Source: Paulinella micropora
Lineage: Eukaryota; Cercozoa; Imbricatea; Euglyphida
Reading direction: 5' to 3'
DNA length: 63,091 bases
Assembly: GCA_009731375.1 (NCBI GenBank)
Contig: BJOX01000124.1
Coordinates: forward strand, 59,062-122,152
The notes under the pieces are model-generated. The model did no database searches and was not told the DNA's origin. It saw nothing but the letters and a program-made list of their open reading frames with translations. The position numbers and the translations under genes were made by a program. Shown here piece by piece: positions 15,152 to 25,362 of the stretch. Numbering within the stretch: the first letter of the stretch is position 1; each line of letters starts with the position of its first letter.

Positions 15152-15820
15152 TAGATATATAGGTAGATAGATAGATAGGTTGGTAGACGACCTGTGCCTT
15201 GAGCACCTCGAAGTGCTCGCGCACGCTGGGACCTACATACAACACACAACACACACACAGACACACACACACAAGCACACACACACAACACACAACACAT
15301 AGACATACATACACACACATACACAGACACACAGACACACAGACACACAGACACACACGCACATACACACACACGCATACACACACACACACACACAGAC
15401 AAACCAGGCGCCCTTTTTACTCTGGACCTTTTTGTTACTCTGGACCTTGCTGCCGTACGGTTTATTTGATCCTCACACCTCAAAATAGAGGGCATGGTGA
15501 TCGTTTCCCCACATGGGTTCAGGCCTGTTGGAGTGGTTCCATGCTTGCCCTGTCTTCTCTGGCTATTGGAGTGGTTCAATGCTTGCCTGTCTTCTCTGGC
15601 TGTTGGCGTGGTTCAATGCTTGCCTGTCTTCTCTGGCTATTGCCAAACCCCAATCGCATGTGATTATGTAGGAGGGATGGCCTCTATTCTGATGTATGAG
15701 GTCTAAATAATCCGTCCGGCAGCAAGGTCCAGAGTAACAAAAATAGGTCCAGACTAAAAACGGCGCCTGGCAAGCACTCACACACTCACACTCTCACACA
15801 CACACACACACACACTCATG

Positions 15821-15851
<31 letters not shown>

Positions 15852-16130
15852 CAGCCGCCCCCAACCATGCAACGTCTTGAACAAGAGCAACCCCTCCCAA
15901 CCAACCAACCACATACCCCCCTCTCTTCTCTAAATCCCCCCCCCCCCCCCCCCCCCCCCCCCCNNNNNNNNNNNNNNNNNNNNNNNNNNNNNNNNNNNNN
16001 NNNNNNNNNNNNNNNNNNNNNNNNNNNNNNNNNNNNNNNNNNNNNNNNNNNNNNNNNNNNNNNNNNNNNNNNNNNNNNNNNNNNNNNNNNNGAAGAGGAG
16101 GAGGAGGAGGAGGAGGAGGAAGAGGAGGAA

Positions 16131-16162
<32 letters not shown>

Positions 16163-16196
16163 GGAAGAGGAGGAGGAAGAGGAAGAGGAAAAGGAG

Positions 16197-16228
<32 letters not shown>

Positions 16229-17948
16229 GGAGGAGGAGGAGGAGGATGACCTCCTCCACCTCTTCCTCCTCCTCTTCCTCCTTCTCCTCCTCTCTTCCTC
16301 CTCTTCCTCCTCTTCCGTGTAGGAGAAGAAGAAGCATTTATAATAATAATAATAATAATAATAGTGCTTCTCTGTCAATGGCTGATGCATTTCTGCACAT
16401 GCGCCTCCATCGTCTCACCCGTGAGGGGAGTACGAAGAATTGACGATAAGCTCTAATGACANNNNNNNNNNNNNNNNNNNNNNNNNNNNNNNNNNNNNNN
16501 NNNNNNNNNNNNNNNNNNNNNNNNNNNNNNNNNNNNNNNNNNNNNNNNNNNNNNNNNNNNNNNNNNNNNNNNNNNNNNNNNNNNNNNNNNNNNNNNNNNN
16601 NNNNNNNNNNNNNNNNNNNNNNNNNNNNNNNNNNNNNNNNNNNNNNNNNNNNNNNNNNNNNNNNNNNNNNNNNNNNNNNNNNNNNNNNNNNNNNNNNNNN
16701 NNNNNNNNNNNNNNNNNNNNNNNNNNNNNNNNNNNNNNNNNNNNNNNNNNNNNNNNNNNNNNNNNNNNNNNNNNNNNNNNNNNNNNNNNNNNNNNNNNNN
16801 NNNNNNNNNNNNNNNNNNNNNNNNNNNNNNNNNNNNNNNNNNNNNNNNNNNNNNNNNNNNNNNNNNNNNNNNNNNNNNNNNNNNNNNNNNNNNNNNNNNN
16901 NNNNNNNNNNNNNNNNNNNNNNNNNNNNNNNNNNNNNNNNNNNNNNGAAGAAGAAGAAGAAGAAGGAGGAAGAAGAAAAAAGAAGAAGAAAGAAGAAGGA
17001 AGAAGAAGAAAGGAGAAGGAAGAAGGAAGAAGAAGGAAGAAGAAGAAGAAGGAAGAAGGAATAGGAAGAAGAAGAAGGAAGAAGAAGAAGGAAGAAGAAG
17101 GAAGAAGAAGAAGAAGAAGAAGAAGAAGAAGAAGAAGAAGAAGAAGAAGAAGAAGAAGAAGAAGAAAGAAGAAGGAAGAAGAAGAAGAAGAAGAAGAAGA
17201 AGAAGAAGAAGAAGAAGCAGAAGAAGAAGAAGAAGAAGAAGAAGAAGAAGAAGAAGAAGGAGAAGAAGAAGAAAAAGAAGGAGAAGAAGAAGAAGAAGGA
17301 GGAGGAGGAGGAGGAGAAGAAGAAGAAGAAGAAGAAGAAGAAGAAGAAGAAGAAGAAGAAGAAGAAGGAGAAGAAGAAGAAGAAGAAAAAGAAGGAAAAG
17401 AAGAAGAAGAAGGAGGAGGAGGAGGAGAAGAAGAAGAAGAAGAAGAAGAAGAAGGAGAAGGAGGAGGAGGAGGAGGAGAAGAAGACGAAGAAGAAGGAGA
17501 AGATGAAGAAGAAGAAGAAGAAGAAGAAGAAGAAGAAGAAGAAGAACAAGAAGAACAAGAAGAAGAAGAAGAAGAAGAAGAAGGAGGAGGAGGAGGAGGA
17601 GGAGGAGGAGAAGGAGAAGGAGAAGGAGAAGAAGAAGAAGACGAAGAAGAAGAAGAAGAAGAAGAAGAAGAAGAAGAAGAAGAAGAAGAAGAAGAAGAAG
17701 AAGAAGAAGAAGNNNNNNNNNNNNNNNNNNNNNNNNNNATAAAATTTGTTTGTGTGGAGGGTGGGCGGGGAGAGAAAAAATGCGTCAGGGTTTCCGGGGA
17801 CAGAGAAGATGCTGAGGGTGTGTGACCTGTGCGCGGGTGACCGCGAGCGGCGCCACCTAACACCACACAACACACAACACACAACACACACAACATACAC
17901 ACACACACACACACAGAACACACACACAACACACACACAACACAACAC

Positions 17949-17981
<33 letters not shown>

Positions 17982-18135
17982 CACACACACAACACAACAC
18001 AACACACACACACACACACAACATACACACATACACACACAACACACACACATACACACACAATAAGCTCTTGTTTCCTCTTCTCGCTATGCTTTCACTA
18101 ACAGAAGCCCAGGTTTCTATCTATCTATCTATCTA

Positions 18136-18168
<33 letters not shown>

Positions 18169-18209
18169 CATCCATCCATCCATGCAGCCATGCATCCATC
18201 CATCTATTC

Positions 18210-18307
<98 letters not shown>

Positions 18308-18401
18308 GTATCTATCCATCCATCCATCCATGCATCCAACCATCCATCCATCTATCCATCCATCCATTCCTCCATCCATCCATCCATCCATCCATCTATC
18401 C

Positions 18402-18489
<88 letters not shown>

Positions 18490-19449
18490 GTCTATCTATC
18501 TATCTGTCTATCTATCTATCTATCTATCTATCTGTGTCGTGTCGTGACCCATTGCGAAGCCGGCGGGTGCGACGGGTCCGTCCGTGAACACCATCACATT
18601 CCAGCCCAGATCTGTACACGTCACGTCAACACCATCACATTCCAGCCCAGATCTGTATACGTCACGTCAACACCATCGCATTCCAGCCCAGATCTGTACA
18701 CGTCACGTCAACACTATCACATTCCAGCCCAGATCTGTACACGTCACGTCAACACCATTGCATTCCAGCCCAGATCTGTACATGTCACGTCAACACCATC
18801 GCATTCCAGCCCAGCCCTGTGCGAGCCGCTACACAGCACTGAGACAACAAGCAGAAACAGGAAGGGGTGGCTNNNNNNNNNNNNNNNNNNNNNNNNNNNN
18901 NNNNNNNNNNNNNNNNNNNNNNNNNNNNNNNNNNNNNNNNNNNNNNNNNNNNNNNNNNNNNNNNNNNNNNNNNNNNNNNNNNNNNNNNNNNNNNNNNNNN
19001 NNNNNNNNNNCAGGAAGTAGAAGGGAGGAATTGAGGGAGAGGGATGACGATTTTGTTTATTGCTCTCGATAGGTCTTGGCAAGCAGGAAGGAGGAGGAGG
19101 AGAAGGAGAAGGATGAGGAGGAGGAGGAGGAGGAGGAGAAGGAGAAGAAGGAGGAGAAGAAAGAAAAGAAGAAGAAGAAGAAGAAGAAGAAGAAGAAGGA
19201 GGAGGAGGAGGAGAAAGAGAAGAAGGAGAAGAAGAAGGAGAAGAAGAAGAAGAAGAAGAAGAAGAAGAAGAAGAAGAAGAAGAAGAAGAAGAAGAAGGAG
19301 GAGGAGGAGGAGGAGGAGGAGGAAAATGAGGAGGAGGAGGAGGAGAAGGAGAAGGAGAAGGAGGAGGAGAAGGAGGAGGAGGAGGAGGAGGAGGAGGAGG
19401 AGGAGAAGAAGAAGAAGAAGAAGAAGAAGAAGAAGAAGAAGAAGAAGAA

Positions 19450-19481
<32 letters not shown>

Positions 19482-20762
19482 AGAAGAAGAAGAAGAAGAA
19501 GAAGAAGGAGAAGAAGATGATGATGATGATGAGGATGATGAGGAAGAGGAAGAGGAGGAGGAGGAGGAGGAGGAAAAGAACGACGCCAAGGAGGCAAGCT
19601 GGCATAAGGGTTGTTCTACCCATCTGGGAATTCGGGTTGCGGGTGGTAGGAAAGCCACTCTAGGCGCAGCTTTTGCTGACCTGGGCTGGCGTCCTCGCAC
19701 CAGAAGCCAAAGCTCGGGGCAGTATAGCGAGGGACAGGAAGGCAGATGGAGAGATGAGATATCGACTAATGTCAGAAAAAAGGAGCTTCTGATTTCGTCA
19801 ACCAAGGAAGTCTGTGAGTAAAGTATTAACCCGATACCCAGCTAAGCCGTGATGTTTGCACGGAAGGGACTGATACAGGCGATACCAAAGCTCCCTTGTA
19901 CCAGGCGGGGCCAGGGCTCGTTCCATAAGCGCCCCTTGCAGAACGAGCTCCCACCTCCATTACAGAGGACCCAGTAAGCAGATGGAGTTTCGAGACTGTT
20001 CGACAGTCTAGTATAAACCGACAGAGCACTGTGGGTTTTATTCCGGGCTCAACAAGCGAGAAAGGGCACCCTGAGGGAACAGGATTGTGCTTCCCGTCGC
20101 TATTTCGGCATGTGACTCATAGGCGTATGGCTAGGCACACATAAGGCACCCCACCACGGGCCCAGCACACCCACACCATCCCCTAATTCTCTGTCTGTCG
20201 ACAGATGGCACCCATTTCAAAACATCAAGCCCAAGGGAGGGTCAGTGACACCTCAAGTGGCCTTGGTTCACTCCGTGGAGTAAGTGATGAGATCAACTGA
20301 TGAGATATCGACTAATGTCAGAAAAAAGGAGCTTCTGATTTCGTCAACCAAGGAAGTCTGTGGGTAAAGTATTAACCCGATGCCCAGCTAAGCCGTGATG
20401 TTTGCACGGAAGGGACTGATACAGGTGATACCAAAGCCCCCTAGTACCAGGCGGGGCCAGGGCTCGTTCCATAAGCCCCTTGCAGAACGAGCTCCCACCT
20501 CCATTCCAGGGACCCAGTAAGCAGATGGAGTTTCGAGACTGTCGACAGTCTAGTATAAACCGACAGAGCACTGTGGGTTTTATTCCGGGCTCAACAAGCG
20601 AGAAAGGGCACCCTGAGGGAACAGGATTGTGCTTCCCGTCACTATTTCGGCATGTGACTTATAGGCGTATGGCTAGGCACACATAAGGCACCCCACCACG
20701 GGCCCAGCACACCCACACCATCCCCTAATTCTCTGTCTGCCGACAGATGGCACCCATTTCAA

Positions 20763-20793
<31 letters not shown>

Positions 20794-20832
20794 TAGATAT
20801 AGATATAGATATAGATAGATATAGATATAGAT

Positions 20833-20886
<54 letters not shown>

Positions 20887-21051
20887 CGATAGATAGATAG
20901 ATAGATAGATAGAGTAGAACCTTGCCGACCAGGAGAGCCAGCTTGTATGGCGCCTCCACGCCCGAGTAACCCAAACTGAATACACACACACACATAACTG
21001 CATGCATATCTGCATACATACATATGAATACATGCATAAGTACATACATAT

Positions 21052-21103
<52 letters not shown>

Positions 21104-21197
21104 TTATTTATTTATTTATATATATATATACATAAAAAATATATATATACATATACATATGTATATATATACATACAAATATATATATATATACATA

Positions 21198-21232
<35 letters not shown>

Positions 21233-21376
21233 GTGTATGTATGTATGTATGTATGTATGTATGTATGTATGTATGTACGTATGTATGTATGTATGTATGT
21301 ATGTATAAAATTCATGCATATCTACGTAGATGAATACATACGCATGCACCGGTCACTTGTCGCAGCCGTGAGATGT

Positions 21377-21445
<69 letters not shown>

Positions 21446-21551
21446 AGAGAGAGAGAGAGAGAGAAAAGACGAGGGGGGAGGGGGGGGGATGATGGATGGA
21501 TAGATAGATAGATAGATAGATAGACAGATAGATAGATAGATAGTATCTATC

Positions 21552-21622
<71 letters not shown>

Positions 21623-21623
21623 C

Positions 21624-21702
<79 letters not shown>

Positions 21703-21950
21703 AGGTGTGATGGTAGGTTGGTAGGGAACTGGGCAAGACGTACACACACATGTATGCGTGGTAGGTGAATACAGTGCTAGGTGTGAGGCTATCCACTGCA
21801 AGGCTGCTGTGGCTTGTGAGATAGATAGATAGATAATTCATATGTGATATGATGAACAAACAGTTTGAGCATGGGCAGAGCTTCCTCGAGCGACAGATAT
21901 GGCGAACCCGCCGCCACCTTGACACACAACACACACACAACACACACACA

Positions 21951-21983
<33 letters not shown>

Positions 21984-22342
21984 CACACACACGGATGTGT
22001 GATGTGTCAATTTCGCACACAATCCCCATAGCGCGCACGCGGTAGTGCATGTACATGGGTGTGATGTATGAAATGTGAAGTGTGATGTGTGATGTGTGAT
22101 ATGTGATATGTGATGTGTGATGTGTGATGTGTGATGCAACGCGGTTTGCGTACGATCCCCACAGCGCGTAGACCGTGTGTGTGTATGTGTGTGTGTGTGT
22201 GTGTGTGGTGTGTGATTGATGTGTGATGTGTGACGAGTGATTGATGTGATGAGATGTGTGATGTGATGTGTGATGTGTGACGACGTACCCCGTCTGTTTC
22301 GCGTAAAATTCCCCAGAGCGAACGGTAGATACGCAGGCGCAT
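5554..22342 (-). CDS. Xylose-isomerase-like TIM-barrel protein (sugar phosphate isomerase/epimerase family), multi-exon host gene
   Basis: Minus-strand exons in order: 22342-22289 ([15 protein letters not shown]), 21917-21862 ([10 protein letters not shown]), 20975-20921 ([11 protein letters not shown]), 17856-17827 (weaker), 15232-15192 ([13 protein letters not shown]), 13492-13418 ([12 protein letters not shown]), 13295-13242 ([11 protein letters not shown]), 12909-12865 ([13 protein letters not shown]), 12554-12493 (RLVADLSHW), 11872-11843 and 11731-11702 (PDDPAL), 10448-10404 (GHFHHIH), 9685-9642 ([14 protein letters not shown]), 9008-8970 ([13 protein letters not shown]), 8734-8704 (WWDAIW), 5652-5554 ([15 protein letters not shown]). 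Every exon is flanked by AG and GT. Codon phase carries across most joins, including the split codons. The motif order GYxGVEA, NxH, ETHRGR, DLSHW, [17 protein letters not shown], WWDxIW, TExGPPPY matches that AP_endonuc_2-type family as I know it. Unresolved: exons between 20.9 and 17.9 kb and after DLSHW (phase does not close there), and the 3' end. Substrate unknown. The gene could be decayed. Confidence 0.72.
5653..6068. repeat. Microsatellite block (GTAG)n, (GTA)n, (GAA)n, (TAA)n
   Basis: Four simple repeats succeed each other. The long open frames across this block encode only Ser, Tyr, Glu or Val runs and are not genes. The (TAA)n end at 6001-6068 adjoins a retroposon copy and is probably its (TTA)n tail on the minus strand. 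Confidence 0.8.
6069..6729 (-). repeat. Retroposon family S3, two copies
   Basis: Bases 6075-6240 and 6563-6729 are about 85-90% alike by eye. Each lies directly right of a (TAA)n tract (6001-6068 and 6520-6560), so on the minus strand each ends in (TTA)n. The first copy extends to about 6520. The second is cut by the N gap starting at 6730. No tRNA-like head is visible in the sequenced part. Confidence 0.55.
6730..7984. other. Cluster of assembly gaps with retroposon islands
   Basis: N runs lie at 6730-7023, 7205-7508, 7541-7575 and 7725-7984. Between them are an S2 copy (7064-7204), a fragment of the S1 tRNA-like head (7509-7540) and the S1 3' part (7627-7724). The gaps fall at repeats, as expected of short-read or Sanger assembly. 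Confidence 0.85.
7064..7204 (-). repeat. Retroposon family S2 copy
   Basis: This copy matches 16365-16461 closely (shared GTGCTTCTC, CATTTCTGCACATG, CCTCCATCGTCTCACCC and GAGGGGAGTACGAAGA). Its far end matches bases 1-50. On the minus strand it ends in an (ATT)n tail at 7030-7063. Confidence 0.6.
7627..8084 (-). mobile_element. tRNA-derived SINE (family S1) with (ATT)n tail, interrupted by a gap
   Basis: The minus strand starts at 8084 with GGACACC. It carries a Pol III A box (TAGCCCAGTGG, 8073-8063) and a B box (AGTTCGATTCC, 8033-8023) about 30 bases further on. After a 260-base N gap the 3' end (7724-7627) runs into an (ATT)n tail at 7576-7626. The acceptor-like ends pair imperfectly, so this is a SINE head rather than a working tRNA. 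A second 3' part lies at 106-203 and a second head fragment at 7509-7540. Confidence 0.72.
8088..8700. repeat. Compound trinucleotide and (GATA)n microsatellite
   Basis: (TAA)n, (GAA)n, (GTA)n, (GGT)n and (TTAGTA)n stretches are followed by (GATA)n. The block lies in the last intron of the TIM-barrel gene. Open frames here are homopolymer runs with no gene signal. Confidence 0.8.
9686..10062. repeat. (TATG)n and (TTATG)n arrays
   Basis: The tetranucleotide array switches to the pentamer TTATG near 9978 and ends near 10062. It lies in an intron of the minus-strand gene, between the exons at 9642-9685 and 10404-10448. Confidence 0.85.
10100..10376 (-). repeat. Four decayed copies of the end of the HHIH exon
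   Basis: Units resembling GGCAGATACGTGTATGTGA on the plus strand recur near 10116-10144, 10198-10227, 10265-10288 and 10358-10376. They match the 3' end of exon 10448-10404 and its donor. They are separated by (GGA)n runs, so the exon end and the GGA microsatellite were amplified together. Confidence 0.55.
10520..11404. repeat. Polypurine/polypyrimidine tracts and poly-C around a small gap
   Basis: (GAAA/GGAA)n at 10520-10665 is followed by (TTTC)n at 10800-11110. A C-run of about 57 bases at 11277-11337 and another at 11371-11403 flank the N gap 11357-11370. Long G/C runs such as these can form non-B DNA and stall sequencing. Confidence 0.8.
11873..12490. repeat. (GAGT)n and (TATG)n arrays
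   Basis: (GAGT)n covers about 11930-12115 and (TATG)n covers 12117-12320 and 12383-12420. A complex island at 12330-12375 lies where one TIM-barrel exon is missing, after DLSHW. It reads into a stop with the expected phase, so I could not place it. Confidence 0.7.
13500..15180. repeat. (GA)n, (CA)n and (GATA)n blocks with two decayed exon copies and an unassigned island
   Basis: Minus-strand bases 13616-13570 and 13913-13876 repeat the start of exon 13492-13418 ([19 protein letters not shown] and [19 protein letters not shown]) but lack its second half. Each sits between long (CA)n or (GA)n runs. The island 14205-14815 is complex sequence with no motif I recognise and may be transposon debris. 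Confidence 0.6.
15404..15770. mobile_element. Foldback/MITE-like element with about 90-bp terminal inverted repeats
   Basis: 15404-15493 begins CCAGGCGCC and is the inverted copy of 15682-15770, which ends GGCGCCTGG. The loop holds three tandem copies of a roughly 37-bp unit (about 15530-15642, containing TGCTTGCCTGTCTTCTCTGG). No coding capacity is seen. A target duplication could not be fixed because the flanks are (CA)n. Confidence 0.75.
15964..17738. other. Gaps and long (GGA)n/(GAA)n tracts, with one S2 retroposon fragment
   Basis: N runs at 15964-16091, 16462-16946 and 17713-17738 alternate with (GGA)n at 16092-16245 and (GAA)n at 16947-17712. Bases 16365-16461 are an S2 retroposon fragment. 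Reading frames of several hundred codons across this block encode only Glu/Lys/Arg or Ser/Phe runs. An exon of the TIM-barrel gene could be hidden in a gap. Confidence 0.8.
18587..18821. repeat. 41-bp minisatellite, about 5.7 units
   Basis: The unit starts AACACCATCACATTCCAGCC and ends in GTCACGTC. Units differ at one to three positions. As 41 is not a multiple of three, the array is open in shifting frames only by chance. It directly follows a long (TATC)n array and precedes the gap 18873-19010. Confidence 0.9.
19085..19575. repeat. (GGA)n/(GAA)n microsatellite
   Basis: Purine-only on the plus strand for nearly 500 bases. The open frames read as Glu/Lys/Arg or Ser/Leu/Phe runs and are not genes. 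Confidence 0.85.
19753..20764 (+). repeat. Direct duplication of a roughly 470-bp unit
   Basis: 19753-20222 and 20299-20764 both begin GATGAGATATCGACTAATG and end CACCCATTTCAAAA, separated by 76 bases of other sequence. They differ at few positions, mostly short indels. A third, truncated copy in the opposite orientation lies at 4567-4729. This fits a dispersed element. I see no coding domain in it. Confidence 0.85.
21056..21700. repeat. (TA)n, (TATG)n, (GA)n and inverted (GATA)n/(TATC)n
   Basis: (GATA)n at 21500-21543 is followed at once by (TATC)n to 21700, which makes a near-perfect inverted repeat able to form a hairpin. The block lies in the intron between exons 21862-21917 and 20921-20975 of the minus-strand gene. 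Confidence 0.8.
22007..22175 (-). repeat. Two decayed copies of exon 1 of the TIM-barrel gene
   Basis: Minus-strand segments near 22175-22136 and 22050-22007 repeat the core of exon 1 (22342-22289), including a CGCT(C/G/A)TGGGGA block. They read [10 protein letters not shown] and [10 protein letters not shown] against SLWGILRET. They lie between (GTGAT)n-like repeats. A further ATG sits in the 22050 copy, so alternative first exons cannot be excluded. Confidence 0.55.
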
Positions 22343-22389
22343 CAGACTGCAAGCAGACTGATACACATGTATACATGTCTGCATCATTT

Positions 22390-23330
22390 ATGTAACGTAA
22401 TGTAATGTAATGTAATGTAATGTAATGTAATGTAATGTAATGTAGTAACATTACATTACATTACATTACATTACATTACATTATATTGCAAAACATTGCA
22501 CTCCATTACAGTACATTACACTGCATTAAATGTAATGTAATGTAATGTAATGTAATGTAGTAGTAGAGTGTAATGTAGTGTAGTAGAGTGTAATGTACTG
22601 TAGTGTAGTGTAATGTAAGTGTAGTGTAGTGTAATCTAGTGTAATCTTGTGTAAAATGTAGTGTAATGTAGCGTAACGTAACATAATGTAATGTAGTGTA
22701 ATTCAGTGTCATGTAACGTAATGTAACGTAATGCAACGTTATGTAGGGCCATGTAACGTAACGTAACGTAATGTAACGTAATGCAACGTAATGCAACGTA
22801 ATGCAACGTAATGCAACGTAATGCAACGTAATACAACGTAATGTAACGTAATGTAACGTAATGTAACGTAATGTAACGTAATGTAACGTAATGTAAGATC
22901 TAATGTAACGTAATGTAATGTAACGTAGTGTAACGTAATGTAACGTAACGTAATTTAATGTAATTTAATGTAATCTAATGTAATCTAATGTAATGTAATG
23001 TAATCTGTAATCTAATGTAACGTAATGTAATGTAATGTAATTACATTACAATGTAATGTAATGTAATGTAATGTAATGTGATGTTAATGTAATGTAATGT
23101 AATATAATGTAATCTAATGTAATTTGATGTAAGTAATAATGTAATGTAATGCAATGTAATGTAATGTAATGTAATGTATAATGTAATGTAATGTAATGTA
23201 ATGTAATGTAATGTAATGTAATGTAAGTACTAATGCATTGTAGTGTAATGTAATGTAAGTAATGTAATGTATGTAATGTAAGTACTAATGCATGTAATGT
23301 AATGTAATGTAATGTAATGCATGCATGTAT
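22390..23330. repeat. Degenerate (AATGT)n pentanucleotide satellite
   Basis: About 940 bases of a TGTAA/CGTAA pentamer. It has an orientation switch at 22446-22490, where (ACATT)n follows (AATGT)n, and a shorter reverse-oriented piece near 23041. C-for-T variants cluster at 22675-22940. Confidence 0.9.
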
Positions 23331-23691
23331 AATAAATTTAATACTGCACAAAGACGGGTTTCACATCGATCCATGTCAAGTTTTGAAATCAGTAGTTAAG
23401 GGTGCCACTACAAGACGCCCGTTAGATTCGATACATTTCACCAGAGAAAGCGTCATTTCACAAATAACCATATCAAACAGAGTGGGCCGGTAGTGACAAT
23501 CAGTTGAGTTCACTTGCAGATTTTCTCTGCGCAAATAAAGAAGCGGGAACAATAATAAATAGTTCCCGCTCCAATAGTCCCCGCTCGAAAATTTAAAGAT
23601 TAGAACAAAAATCATATCCCTCTCAAGATTTGCATTTTTTGTTTTATACAAAACTGCTTTTAGTTTGAGTTTTAGGAAAGGCAAGAAATCC

Positions 23692-24875
23692 ATGTCAAGC
23701 GAGAAACCCAAGCGAGTCAAGAAGCCTTCAGCAAAGAAGAGACTCGCAGAGGAAGATGCTAACGATGACGACCACGACTACCAAGGAGGAGGTGACTACA
23801 GCGCGGCTGGAGGCAGTGCGAGTGTGTCTGGCAGCTCTGCAACTACGACCAGCCATACCGCAGCAACAGGCGCCGGCGCCAGCAATGACCAACCTCTCGG
23901 GAGCGCAGACAACAACAGCAGCAGCAGCAGCACTGGTAACACTCACGCACCGTCACCAGCATCATCATCATCGTCATTCATCGGCTGGGCTTTGGCACCG
24001 ACATTACAACAACAACAAGACTCACTACGAGCAGCGGGCCTGGGCGGTCTCGGGTGCCACATCAACACTTCTCCATCGAATCCCCGAAGGCACGCCCACT
24101 TACGAGCGACAACTTGGGAAAGGTGGTGCGGCTACTGCAGGCAGGGATCATCTCTACCTTCTTCGACCAGACCAACCTGCTATCCGAGCAAGTCAACGCT
24201 ATGATCCACCAAGCGAAGCAAGAGACGGGGCAACGTGACGCAAAGCTCATCGAGAAGCACTTGCACCGACGTTACTTCCAAGGTGTGAAGATCATCATGG
24301 TGGTACTGGAGAGTAATGTGTACAAGAGTGAGCAAGAGCTGCTGACGGATGCAAGCGCAATAGCTACCGCACTTGCTACCCTGGCAATGGACATGGGCCG
24401 ACGCATCTCTCCGCGGAAGACGCAGAGCAAAAGTTCATGCAGGCAGCAAAGCTGCTGAGGATCGCGGGGGACATCCCGCCTCTGCGAACCTATCAGGGCA
24501 TACACTTCGAAGAGCGCCGCGCACCCCTACGGCAGCCAAGGTAAGGGGTTGTGCCGCATATGCTAACACTGGGCCAAGGAATGCACACAGCGAGGCAATG
24601 CCAACGGCGCTGCTACCGGCGACACCGCAGCACACCAGAGCACTGCGACAGTACCAACGCTGGCGTGGCAAGGCGTCCCTGGCTACACAGTCCCACCAAC
24701 CGGGCCGCAGCCGCCAATTCAATACGCGATCCCGCCACATCAACCACAAAAACCGACAGGGTACACAGTCAGCCCAACAGTGCCCCCACCATACATACCA
24801 TCTAGTGCTCGCACACATGTATCCTGCACCAATTGCCACAAGCGCGGGCACACCGCAGAAAGCTGTTGGACCCTG
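23692..24875 (+). pseudogene. Gag-like region of retrotransposon 1, frameshifted
   Basis: The ATG at 23692 follows the A1 repeat and opens a basic N-terminus (MSSEKPKRVKKPSAKKR) and a Ser/Gly/Thr-rich stretch. Reading moves to another frame near 24050 (NLGKVVRLLQAGIISTFFDQ), again near 24400 and again near 24540. A perfect CCHC zinc knuckle (C-x2-C-x4-H-x4-C) lies at 24825-24866. A damaged one lies near 24550. Gag proteins bind the element RNA in a particle. The several frame changes mean it cannot be made as one protein without recoding. Confidence 0.65.
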
Positions 24876-25362
24876 AACCCACATCAACGCCCTCAGCGCA
24901 CTACCAACTGAACACTCAATCACAACTCACAAACACACATACGTCTTGCACATCTGCACTAGCGATACTTGCAAACGTCGTCGAGTTTGAGTCACATGCA
25001 CACGCAGCAGAAAACTGTATGTATGCATTAAATATATGTTACTCTTAATATTCTTTATGTGTATTTCGAAATATATTATACGGTCGGACTCGCACTGCAA
25101 CACGCCACCGGTTTAAATATGACTAGTCAAACAACGACTGCAACACGCCGGAAAGTAATGTAAAAGTGCAACGAACAAGCCAAAGTTTAATACTGCATTA
25201 CCACCGCTTTCCCCAACACCAACTCAGTCACTTTTTAGTATTAAAATCATTATCTCTTACTGTGACTGGCAGACACTCACGCCCAAAACTGGTCGGCAAG
25301 ATCTCAGATTTTCTACCGAAAACTGCGCAGAAATAAAAAATATTCAAAGACTATGCGGGATC

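Noticed and set aside
16338-18059. Open frames of more than 500 codons on both strands
   Set aside because: They cross N gaps and (GAA)n/(GGA)n tracts and encode only homopolymer-like runs.
18587-18821. CRISPR-like array
   Set aside because: The 41-bp units are contiguous, without unique spacers, in a eukaryotic context; it is a minisatellite.
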